In this document: positions 11,048 to 20,709 of the stretch, piece after piece
Numbering within the stretch: position 1 is the first letter of the stretch
Layout: each line of letters begins with the position of its first letter
Assembly (NCBI GenBank): GCA_001939145.1
Contig: LSRX01000418.1
Coordinates: 163,564-227,563 of the forward strand
Source: Symbiodinium microadriaticum
Lineage: Eukaryota > Sar > Dinophyceae > Suessiales > Symbiodiniaceae
Length of the DNA stretch: 64,000 bases
Direction of reading: 5' to 3'
The notes under the pieces: model-generated
Databases searched by the model: none
Told to the model about the DNA's origin: nothing
Seen by the model: the letters and a program-made list of their open reading frames with translations, nothing else
Program-made: the position numbers and the translations under genes

Positions 11048-12949
11048 GGCGGTACTACTCCTAATTATTCAGACCCCTGTACTACCCTTTCCACAACCAT
11101 GAAAACTTGTTTTCGGTCGCCGGCGGAGTCGGCACACTCCGAAATAGCCAGAATTACGCAGCACGAAAGCAATCTGAAGATTCTGTTCCGGGTTTAGCTC
11201 TACGCCGCGCTTACACAAGCTTAAGGCTCTAAGACATAACAGATCATGAGAAAGACCGAAACTATCTGTTACAGCACTTTCCTAGACCCTGAACTACTGC
11301 ACCTGTAGACCCTTACCCATACCTAAACCCCTTGTGCTGAATTCTGAAACGGTTATGCCCCGATCCCTGGTCCCAAACCTGGCCTTAGACCCTGAATCCT
11401 GAACCCCAAACTGAAACTACATGATATCCCGAACCGAAAGCGCCATCACATCTCCTTAAAGCCCGAACTCCGTTGGGCCCTAACCCTAAAATCTTGAACC
11501 CGACTTTAACCCTTTTCAGCCAATCCCAACCCTTTCCCTAAATCCAAAAACCATGAACCCTTAAAGCCCTGGAGCCCAAATCATGAAGACAGGGCTTTGC
11601 TGAGATCTGGGGCCACTGCCGAAGCCGGACTTCCTGTTGCTTCAGACGGCATCGTACCCGCCTTCGGTGCTTGGGGATTTCATGGGCTTGTGGCTTGAGG
11701 GGTTTGGCCTTGCGGGTGTAAGATTTGGGGTTTGGCGATTGGGGGTTGAGGGCTTTAGCGGTTTTGTTTAGTGTTTGCTCGAGGCTGGCTAGGTATGTGT
11801 TTGGTTTAGGGGTTAGGGGTGTAGTGCTTTAAGGTATGTGTGGTCAGGGTTTAGGGGTTTATGGTTTACGCTCTGTGGCTTAGGATCTGGGGCTCAGGGG
11901 CGTTTGGGTGTCGGACCCCCGACTCATCTTTTTCCTGACCGAGAGGAACTAACTAGGAGCTGCAGTTTGGGGCATCTAGATGGGTTTGCGGTAGGGCTCT
12001 TGGCAAAAAGGTTTTGAGTTGGGGGTTTTGATGGCTTTTTCACTTCAGGTTTCCCTGGCCAAACACCCCAAAACGACTAGGTCCCAACTTGCTTTTCGCC
12101 CCATCAGGGACAACACAAACCCCTGAGCCCAATGTGCCAAAGCAAAGCGACGATCCCGCAACGAAGCGGTACCGTGCCTCAGAGGTCAGAGCTGCTACGA
12201 CTGGGCTCTGTTGTACAGACTTTCAGGGAAGTTTTGAAAGTGCATGCAGTCCAGTGCTAGTTGCTCATCAAGAACCCGGTACACACAACCGATGCATGTT
12301 GTAGAAGGGATCTGAACCTGTCATCGTGAACTTATTCCCATCGCCCCCGGGGGCTGGAAGATAAAAAGCGCACGGTATGAAACTCCACAAACCCCTCAGC
12401 CAGCTTTATAAACGCTTAACATGGCATTCGGAAAACTCAATTACAAGAGCCTTGTCTTCAGCTGCTTCTACCCAACCAGCCGCAGTATCACTCTCCGCCA
12501 CCAGCAACGTGGTCCTGTGAACCCTTAAGGTTCAAGTAATAGTAGAGTGTATACTTTTGGGGCCATTGCTATTTATATTACCATTGTTATTAGTATATCA
12601 TTATTAGTTACTACTAGTACTATTATTACTACTGCTATTATTATTACTGTTATGTTGCGGGCCGAACTAGCTACTACATTGGTACTTCGATCCTCTGGGG
12701 AAGGAACCTACAAAGCCGGGCCTTGCTCAACTGCGCTTGTCTGTATTGCTCTTCGTCTGGTTTTCTGAGTGAGTGACTGAGGTAGTGAGGGAGAGAGTGG
12801 GTGGGTGAGTGACTCATGGAGGGACGTGGAGTTGAGTGCAGAGGCGAGGAGTTGAGTGGAGTGGTGAGTCAGTGACGGAGGGAAGTGGAGCGTGGCTGAC
12901 TGCGGTGGGCGAGTAAGTACGTAAGCATGCAGGTAAGAACTTGTGTTAG

Positions 12950-13045
12950 CTGGTAACGAGCAAGCAAGCAAGAGAGCAAGCAGGCAAGCAAGCCTGCTTG
13001 CAAGCACGCAAGCACGTAATAAAGTAAGCAAGTAAGTAAGTCAGT
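12950..13045 (+). repeat. AAGC/AAGT tetramer tract in copy B
   Basis: Short GCAAGCAAGC and GTAAGTAAGT runs at the position where copy A has its long AGGT/GCAT microsatellite. This looks like an unexpanded or contracted state of the same locus. Confidence 0.6.
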
Positions 13046-13760
13046 ATTTTAATTGAGTTCATGTGGCACACAAGCTTCAAACCCATGGCTTTGACCCAAA
13101 TTTCACATCCTGAACTACGCAGCTCTAAAATTCGAAAATCCGAAAGTGCTCCAGCCCAAACTCTCAGGCGCCATCAGCTAGAATAGGGTGTTGCAGAGCA
13201 TACACTCTGTTTTATTTTACGACATCATAAACTATTTCGTGCCATTATACACACCACAAGACCTCCCTTGTAAGACCTCCCTGAAACCTAATTAATAATA
13301 CCAAGAACATACATCCTAACCCCTCATCCCACAGACCTCTGACGCCCCAAAGAAAATCTCCTCGTGCAGGCGTGCAAAGCCTCACGCCCTACCTGCTCTT
13401 CGAGGCTACTGGCGTAGGATTGAAAGTGTAGGATCTTGTGTTTGTAGGTTTTATAGGGCTTAGGAATAAGGGTTTAGGATTCAGGATTCCAGGCTGGAGC
13501 TTGTATAGGGTTGGGGGTCGAGGCCAGAGATAGTTTAGGCTTTAAGGTCTTAGGGTCCAGGGTGTGTTTGCAGGGTTAGTTTCGGACTTATGGATTAGGG
13601 CCTGATTAGGGTTTAGGTAATGCCTTTCTGAATGAGGATGTACTTTCCAGCTGCTTGATAGCTTCAGCTGCCAGAAGAAGGATTTTGCGGAGCGTTTAGA
13701 GGTGCTTCGACTCTCACACTCGGCAATGCTAGACTGCGAGAAGTGTTCAGCCCCTAATCC

Positions 13761-14052
13761 TAAGGGACAAGTTCGGCACACAAGGAAATTCCCGCGTAAA
13801 GATCCTACTGGCGATTTGGGGTCACGTATCTGGCTCGGTGGGATCTTTATGTGGTCCTCAAAACTAGTACGGACAAGAAATCGTGAGATCCTTATGTGGG
13901 CGTTGAATATGCCATGTTTTACAGTCGAAGCACAGTGCCGCGTAAAGATCTCACCGGGCAAACAACTTGTGACAAAAAGTGAACTGACAGAGCCCTGGGC
14001 ACTGGTTTGACGGGCTGAGATCTTTGTGTTTATGTGCCACATCCGGTCCTGA
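13761..14052. mobile_element. 292-bp insertion with 5-bp target duplication (copy B only)
   Basis: Copy A reads straight through at the equivalent site (AATCC once, 5164-5168). Copy B has AATCC at 13756-13760, then 292 bp, then AATCC again at 14053-14057. That is the footprint of an insertion with target-site duplication. Inside are at least five copies, in both orientations, of a motif close to GCGTAAAGATCTCAC / GTGAGATCTTTATGTGG (near 13794, 13838, 13881, 13939 and 14016). The RNA or single strand could therefore fold. The ends match poorly as inverted repeats (TAAGGGAC versus TCAGGACC). There is no coding region of its own; it would be a non-autonomous DNA element or an introner-like unit. 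Confidence 0.8.
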
Positions 14053-14221
14053 AATCCACACCCCCTCCCGATCTCGCTACAGCAACAGACGTCTCATACT
14101 ATTGTTCCCAAAACTTTGCGCTGCCGTGCTCCGGAACCGCCAGTAGATGGGGGGAAGGCTTGCGGTGGCAGCTGTGAAAGCCTGCCAATAGATGGGGAAC
14201 AACACTTTGGCCACGTGACGT

Positions 14222-14350
14222 CGTGGTTTCCTGGTGGTTCTCCTGGTGGTGTCTTCAGGTCTCCTGTCGGCTCCTGGTGGTCGTCATGGTGGTCCTGGTG
14301 GCAATGATGGTTGTGGTCGCGTCGGTCGTCGTGGTCGTCACGGTCGTCGC
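14222..14350 (+). repeat. TGGTGG-rich minisatellite in copy B
   Basis: Equivalent of 5336-5455 with one CTGGTGGTTCTC unit fewer and an extra GGTGGTCCTGGTGGCAATG segment. Confidence 0.7.
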
Positions 14351-15211
14351 GGTGCCCTGTTACTGTTTGGGGGTTTGCACTGGCAGAACTACTCTCTACA
14401 GACCTACAATCCTACACCACTACAGTACCAGACCTAGAGGTACCACGGCACTCCAGTTGGATCAGCATCAACACCAACATCTTTATTGCATGCTGGATCA
14501 GCAGGACATCCAAACCCTAAACCTTAATCCACCAGCTTCCACCGCTACACAGCCTTGATCGGAGCTCGCCAGGCCACAGAAAACCGAAACACTAATCCAA
14601 CAGCTTCCACCGAAACCAAAGGCCCTAAAACCCGTTCAGAAGGCGTCAGCCTCTTCGGGAGCGTCCTTGGGCGTCTCGAGGTCCTCGAGATAGGATGTAG
14701 GGTTTTGAGAGGCTGTATATTACGTAAAGGGTCACTATAAGGGAGAACATAATTATCATTATTATTTTCATTACGATTACTATTATTATTGTGACGATTA
14801 TTGTGATTATTATCATGATGACGATTGTTGATCATGATGATCATGACTGCTATTATTCATATTTTTGAGATGTGCGGAAGCAACCCGTCGAGGATCAAGG
14901 TATTTAAGGCCTGAGGTAAAAACCGCCTCCGGCATGCTTGTAAGCTTGTCAAGGGGGCCATGCCAAGAAAAGCAACGGGTTCAATCTTCTCCTGTTGTCT
15001 TCAGATTCGACAGCCAAGGTCCCTAAGTTGTACTTACTATACACGGACTATGGCGGAATGCTATCATTACGCTATCGCCGTTATAATTATACTGTGATCA
15101 TGATGGGCACTATTCTGACTACTATCAAAAGTGACTAGTGTCTTCATTGTCTTTACATCCCAACCCTACAGTATATAAAGCATCGAGACTGCCTTGAAGT
15201 GAGAACAGCTC

Positions 15212-15305
15212 TACCCATAGGCTCCTAACTAGTTCCTTTTTGTGGTTCATATTTAGGATCCTCTAAAGTAACACCAAAACGGAATTACTTTGGAGCCTAT
15301 GGGTA
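15212..15305. mobile_element. Foldback (MITE-like) element, family 2
   Basis: The left arm TACCCATAGGCTCCTAACTA pairs with a right arm ending TAGTTCC/GGAATTACTTTGGAGCCTATGGGTA-type sequence. Two closer matches occur at 60212-60307 and 60905-60996. The bases outside the left arm (CAGCTC) are shared with the 60212 copy, so the true element border may lie slightly further out. Confidence 0.8.
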
Positions 15306-15426
15306 TCCTGATGTCCTTGAAGTAGAATCAATCCCAGCCTTTATTCATGGGCGACTCTCTGGAGAGATCGCTGTGTGGTTTCGACTCACACACTCGCTCA
15401 TGCAGGCATGGCAGGTTACGTCCCAG

Positions 15427-15500
15427 CTTGTGGTTTAGGGTTGTAGGGTTTTAGGGTTTAGTGTTTAGGGCTTTAGGGTTTTAGGGTTTGAGGGCCTAGG
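15427..15500 (+). repeat. TTTAGGG-type block
   Basis: Near-telomeric heptamers and octamers (GGTTTAGGG, GTTTTAGGG) on the plus strand. Not a chromosome end, since ordinary sequence follows. Confidence 0.75.
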
Positions 15501-15710
15501 ATTCAGATTAATGGCGAGACATAGGGTTTCGATGATTCCAGGTCTCGCCTGCGCAGCTTTTTTCAGCATTCAAACCGGCAGGGCTCGGCGTAACCAAAGG
15601 TCCCCACATCCCTGATGTCAATTGAGATTTTACACGTCGTAGCGAAAACACACCTGTAACACAATGTCAGGCACGCTCATTGGATACGAGGGTTTCAGGG
15701 GAAGTGAGCC

Positions 15711-15817
15711 TAATGTAGGGGCCTTAATAAATAGAATAGGGTTTTGGGGATATTATACTATACTTATAATAAGGAACCCCCAAAACCCTATTCTAATTAT
15801 TTAAGGCCCCTACATTA
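15711..15817. mobile_element. Foldback (MITE-like) element, family 3
   Basis: An almost perfect long palindrome. The outer arms TAATGTAGGGGCCTTAA and the inner arms AGAATAGGGTTTTGGGG are both matched by complements on the right (ending GGCCCCTACATTA). The short loop holds TATACTTATAATAAGGA. Related copies are at 18681-18792, 35561-35667 and 60418-60615. Confidence 0.85.
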
Positions 15818-15959
15818 TGCAAAGGTGCTCGCAGCACTGCCTGCTTCATGCGCTAGGCCGCCGCGCCCAAGATGGCACAGCAGCTTCATCGGCAATCGCA
15901 ACGTGGCCCGCAACATAAAACCTGACCCCCTATAAACCCTAAACCCTAAATGCTAAGCT

Positions 15960-17875
15960 TCTGTAAACCCTGACCCTTAGAGGGGTTCAAAAGATCCACC
16001 TGGAAAGAAGCCCAGAAAGCCTATTTTAGTTAACCCGCAACATGGTAGGACACCTTATTTATCGTCTCGACCCTTTAGTCAGAGTGTCTGGCAGAAAAAA
16101 CACAGATCAACCCTCCAGTCGCGAAGGGACACGTACAGCAATGCGTCCCTAGACCCTAAACTTTGATACTAAACCCTTCGGGATCCTAACTTCGAGGTCC
16201 GCAATCACAGGCCGCGAAGCGTTCGAAGGACGGGGTTGGGGTTTCGCTGCTTCGGAGTTTACGGTTGGGATCTATCGGCGGAAGTTGATCTACTCCCTTC
16301 GCGACTAGCCCCTAAAACATTCCCCAAGGGGCTTAAAACTGCAACCCCGAAGCCCCCCAAGTCGGAACATCTCCAAACCCTGCTGTGAACCCCTCACCGG
16401 TGAACCCGAAACCGACATCAAGTCGGCAAAGACTTCTACAGAAATCCGGAGCACTGCGATCTAGTCTAGAGCCACTTATGGCTGCCATCTGTCGTTCGGT
16501 CTACGGGCTTTGTAAGATTTGTTGCTGGCTTTCTGAAATTCTAAGGATTTGATACGCATTTATACCGTTTTATGTGCACCCTGACGCCTGAGCCTCGCAC
16601 CAGGCCCCCTAAGATGTTTACAGCTTTTTGGGACCAACGATACTACTCTTTCAGGAATTTGGCCACTTTTCCGCCTAACTGACAGCTCTTCAGCTGCATG
16701 GCTGTGCCTCCACTTGAAATCGGAAGATATCCCTGACTCTACTACGCCGTGTGCCTCGCCCAACCATCCGGGAGTATCTTTTTACATACTAGGGCACTAT
16801 GGAGGCGAAAAGGAGCAGTGCGGCTTCGTATCATATCAAACATAGGGAGGGGGAACTGGAAAACAAAAGCTCGGGACCTGATTTTCAAACGGTCACCCAG
16901 TTACGGCTGGGACATCGGCACAGGTCTTCAAATAGTTTTGCCAAGGGAGGCAGTCGCAACTTCAGTTGCACTTTGGCTTTTCAATAGCCTTCTCTCCACC
17001 TGGGGCCTAGCTAGACAAGTAAGTGAGTGTAATGTCGACCCCGGCTAGGGGACTACCTACCCCTGTTGAAAAACACCAGGATATCTATGAACAGGTTCAC
17101 CAATGCTCTACACTCTACACTACACCAAAGGTCATGGCTAAGTCCCAAACAAGACCTTAGGCCCTAATCCTGAGCCCGAGAAGCCCTAAAATTAATCAGT
17201 GGTCTACGAAGTAAGACTCTCCTATGAAGGCGCAGGGGACACATCCAGATGTCCTCGTCAAGATTGGACCTAAAAGAAATTTTAGTAGCATATAATTGCA
17301 TTAATCCCTTTTAGTCTCATAGAACTATACTGGGCTATACTACATGTAAGAACTACACGACACGACCGCAAAAGACCAAAACCAAAGACTGCAGATCACA
17401 GGTGTGCTATACAATAACTTTGTAGGGTAACTCAAAGCCTCCAATGCGTCCACAAAGTTTCTCCAGACAGCTCCCGCACCTTTCAGAGCCCACAGCTTTT
17501 TGATCGCAAAATTCCTGTCGAGGACCGGTCGTACGGTAGAAGCTTCGGTTCGGAGGTTTTCGGATGCTTCTCGACCGAAGCCGTTACCCTCGTGTAAACA
17601 ACTTATAAACTCAAGCTGCTGTCGCAGGTGCACTCCATCGAACCAAGGATCACGACAGAGGCTTGGATTTAAGGGTTGAGGCTTTCTAGGTTAGTTTTCC
17701 TTTTGCGATACCCACCCGAGCAAAACGACTTCAGCTACGCAACTTGTTCAACGATACGTCAGAGGAGTCGAAAAACCCCGCGAGCTGTTGCACGTCTCAA
17801 GTGGCCAGGCAGGAAACTTGACAGTTCTGTGTTGCCATACACTTAACCCCAGACCCTAAACCCAAAATCCTACAT
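15960..17875. other. Gene-free stretch of about 1.9 kb
   Basis: No supported gene. Open frames at 16560-16763 (minus), 16749-17048 (plus) and 17340-17633 (minus) have protein-like patches but no family I know and no splice support. CCCTAAA-like runs are short and scattered. Confidence 0.5.
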
Positions 17876-17985
17876 ATAGCATATATATATATACATATAT
17901 ATATGAACATACATACATATGTTCATTATTTCTTCATTGCTTATATCTATGTGTATGTATATATATATATGTATATACACATCAT
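17876..17985. repeat. TA/CATA microsatellites
   Basis: Two (TA)n runs with ACATACATA spacers. Confidence 0.85.
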
Positions 17986-18305
17986 ATGGAGGACTCTGGC
18001 CTTCTTCTGCAACTTTACATTAGGTACTATGATCGCTCGTAGTAGCTTATTCTCTAGTAACCCTGGACTACAACTTCCAGAAACTAAAGACACTAAAATC
18101 CAAATCCTGAATCCTAAACTATAAACTAAAGGCCAAAATCTCTGCCCCGAGCGTTATTTCTGCAAGGTACCCAAAGGCTCACAGTCACAGAGAAAGCCCA
18201 GCAAAGCTCAAGAGACGAAGACGAGGCCCAGCCTGCTCCAGATTGAAAGATTTCCGCGGAAGTTGTGAGTTTAGGGTTTAGGGTTTTAGGGGATTGGGGT
18301 TTAGG

Positions 18306-18317
18306 NNNNNNNNNNNN
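18306..18317. other. Assembly gap (12 N)
   Basis: Twelve undetermined bases directly after a TTTAGGG run (18268-18305). The gap probably reflects a repeat that the assembly could not close, so the true length is unknown. Confidence 0.95.
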
Positions 18318-18487
18318 GTTGGCACGGGGTTGGGTCTAGAGTTGTTAATTGTTCATCAGTTTTAGACATGTTGCCGTGGTCTCGATGGAGTAGAATTCAG
18401 CGTGCATCCTACACCCGGAGCTCGCTCTCTCCCCGTGTTGGAGCCAATCGAGCTGTAAAGTTTGCAGAGGTGCCGTCCTTCCGTCTC

Positions 18488-18489
<2 letters not shown>

Positions 18490-18530
<41 letters not shown>

Positions 18531-18575
18531 CTCTCTATGTATATATATATATATATGTATATATGTATATATGTA
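18490..18575. repeat. (CT)n followed by (TA)n microsatellite
   Basis: About 45 bp of CT dinucleotides followed by TATATG repeats. Confidence 0.95.
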
Positions 18576-18680
18576 TATCATATCTCTCTCGCTCTCTCTC
18601 CCTCTCCCTCCCTCCCTCTCTACTTCTCTTTTAACGCCACAAACCGCGCGACCTCTAAACCTGGTCAAACACTATACTAT

Positions 18681-18792
18681 TGGCGCCTTAATAATTAGAA
18701 TAGGGTTGTTTGGGGAAACTTATGATAGAATCATAGTAAGGAACCCCAAAATAGTATAGCCAGTATAGGTAATTTTTTAGGCCTCCATTATT
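18681..18792. mobile_element. Foldback element, family 3, degenerate copy
   Basis: The left arm GGCGCCTTAATAATTAGAATAGGG and inner TTTGGGG match the element at 15711-15817. The right arm (AACCCCAAAATAGTATAG to TTTAGGCCTCCATTA) is diverged. The middle has ATAGTAAGGAACCCC. Confidence 0.7.
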
Positions 18793-18894
18793 CAGCCCTT
18801 GACCGCAACCCAGCAACGCAGTTGCGACGGACCCTTAAACGAGCCCTGAAACCATGGAGTTCAAACACTTTTTCCAACAAGCCTTCAAACTCCG

Positions 18895-18932
18895 TTTAGG
18901 GTTTAGGGCCTAAGGGTTTAGGGTTTAGGGTT
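18895..18932 (+). repeat. TTTAGGG block
   Basis: Three near-perfect units directly before the next CT tract. Confidence 0.8.
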
Positions 18933-18933
18933 C

Positions 18934-18934
<1 letters not shown>

Positions 18935-18982
<48 letters not shown>

Positions 18983-19003
18983 CGCTCGCTCGCTCGCTCG
19001 CTG
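18935..19003. repeat. (CT)n and (CGCT)n microsatellite
   Basis: About 45 bp of CT followed by CGCT tetramers. It is bounded by TTTAGGG on the left and degenerate CCCTAAA (19030-19140) on the right. Confidence 0.9.
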
Positions 19004-19249
19004 ACTCAAAGGTCTGTCAGCCGCGCGCACGCCCTAATTCCTAAACCCTACAAAGCCTCTAAGTCCCAAGCCCTAAGCTCTAAACTCTTAAACCCTGTAA
19101 AGCCTCTAAAAGCCCCAGAGGCCCTAAACCCTAAACCCGAAAAAGCCTTTAAAAGCCCCAGAGGCCCTCTAAGCATAGGAACAACTCTTAAAGCCAATCG
19201 AAAAAAGCATTCAACACTCCATAACCCCAAAGAGCCCATGGGTCCAAAT

Positions 19250-19325
19250 AGTATATAGATATAGGTATATATATATATATACACATATATATATATATAT
19301 ATCTGTGTGTGTGCATGCACACATG
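19250..19325. repeat. (TA)n/(TG)n microsatellite
   Basis: Alternating TATATA and CACATA/TGTGTG runs. Confidence 0.85.
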
Positions 19326-19571
19326 TATATACTTTGCCCCCCCAAAGTCCCAAAAACGGAATGACTTTAAGGCCAAAGTGAGTACTATTTGGGTAGGCAC
19401 CGTTATATGAGCCCTGCAAAGGAAGCCCGTAAAGGCAGCCTTTGCAGGAGCTCTTTAAAGGAGCCCTGGGAACCCTAAACCCTAAACCGTAAAGGGACAC
19501 ACCAAGGGCACCTCAGGACGTCTTCGGATGCTCCGGAGCTGGAGGACGAGCTCCGGCTGGCAACCTTTGAT

Positions 19572-19797
19572 TTGGAGGCTCATGGGTAGAAGCATTTTTT
19601 GAGGGTTCTGTAGGGTTTAGGGTTTAGGATTTAGGGGTAGTTATAAGCAGGATGTTTTAAGGGTTCTAGAGGGTTTAGGGTTTAGGAATGTTCAGGATTT
19701 AGGGGTAGTTGCAGGTAGGGTTGTAAGTAGGACAACCATAGTTATAGCTTATATTAGGGTACTTGTAGCTTATAACTCCACTTAGAACAACTCATGC
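19572..19797. mobile_element. Foldback element, family 1, enlarged by telomere-type repeats
   Basis: The left end TTGGAGGCTCATGGGTAG and the right side (ACTTGTAGCTTATAACTCCACTTA then ACTCATG) match family 1 arms. The middle contains a roughly 70-bp tandem repeat: AGGGTTC-TAGGGTTTAGG-GGGTAGTTATAAGCAGG at 19599-19660 and again at 19661-19720. This suggests TTTAGGG-like units were gained inside the element. Confidence 0.55.
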
Positions 19798-19799
19798 AG

Positions 19800-20468
19800 G
19801 GCTGCAGGGTTTTACCATTACCATTGCGAGGGGTCGCCAGGGGTTAAGAAACGAGGGGTTTAGATAAGACCTCTACAAGTCTTGTAGAGGAGTGCCACAC
19901 AGGTTATCTAGGAGCCTTTTAGTGTTCGGAGTTTAGGTTATGAAAAGTGAAGGCTGGCAGATTATGAACGCGAGCGGTATTCAGCGTTGGTTTCTATCTG
20001 GCTTGAAAGTGTTAGATGCTTGACACCCAGAACTGTCTGTCAAAAGAAAACCATGCACAACCCGTGCAAGGTTTCAATTCTCTCTGAATGGCATCGAATC
20101 TGGGGCCCGCGGCCTTAAGGGCTCATGGCTCTTGCTTGAGTTTGAGCATTGGGGCTTTCCGGCTTGCAGTGTCAGTGGTGCAGGTCTTGAGGCCTGGGCA
20201 TGGGATGTTAAGGGATGTGGCGCTGAGGGTGAGGAACTGGAGAAGTGCTCAGACCTCTTGTCAGCACAGACGCAGGTGTAGCCTAAACCATACACCCCTG
20301 AATCCCAAACCCTGGGTGCAAGTGCTTGGATGCTTCTGATACTCTCCGATGTCAAACGCTGCCAGGACAGGTCATGCTGCTCTTCATCAGTCTTTAGGCT
20401 TTGCAGCTTTGGACTTCGAGTTTCGGGTTGAGTGGGCCGTGATGGATTCTTTGGATCAAGATGCCGTG
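19800..20468. other. Gene-free stretch downstream of the hydroxylase gene
   Basis: No gene recognised. The hydroxylase stop codon is at 20552-20554, so this would include its 3' untranslated region on the minus strand. Three TTTAGGG units follow at 20469-20493. Confidence 0.4.
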
Positions 20469-20551
20469 GTGGGTTTAGGGTTTAGGGTTTAGGGGACGTC
20501 TTTAAGGACCTCCCAGCCGATGTAAGGTCTGGGCTTACAGAGCTTGGGTCC

Positions 20552-20709
20552 TCAGCACTCGCTTTTCGGACCAGGCAGCTGGTACGTGCCGTACCATTTG
20601 TCCATCATGCCCGTAACACCGAAGTTGACGTTGAACTTGGCATGGTGCTCATCGTGCATGCCGTTGTCGTCGCAGAACCAATAGCCTCTGCTATTTCGGC
20701 TTGGGGAAG
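20552..20709 (-). CDS. Hydroxylase exon 4 (C-terminal)
   Basis: Encodes 51 residues ending GPKSEC then TGA. It carries the last His box HDEHH followed by the family pattern FNVNFGVTGMMDKWYGT. The acceptor is TTGCAG before 20709; two bases complete an Ala codon begun in exon 3. Confidence 0.88.

Larger units (their letters stand above)
11048..15031 (+). repeat. Large duplicated block, copy B (about 4.0 kb)
   Basis: Second copy of 1846-6148, same orientation, starting 9202 bp downstream. Compared with copy A it lacks the AGGT/GCAT expansion, has one GGT-rich unit fewer, has a short extra TTTAGGG-like stretch near 11840-11895, and contains the 292-bp insertion at 13761-14052. Many single-base differences suggest the duplication is not recent. 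Confidence 0.9.
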
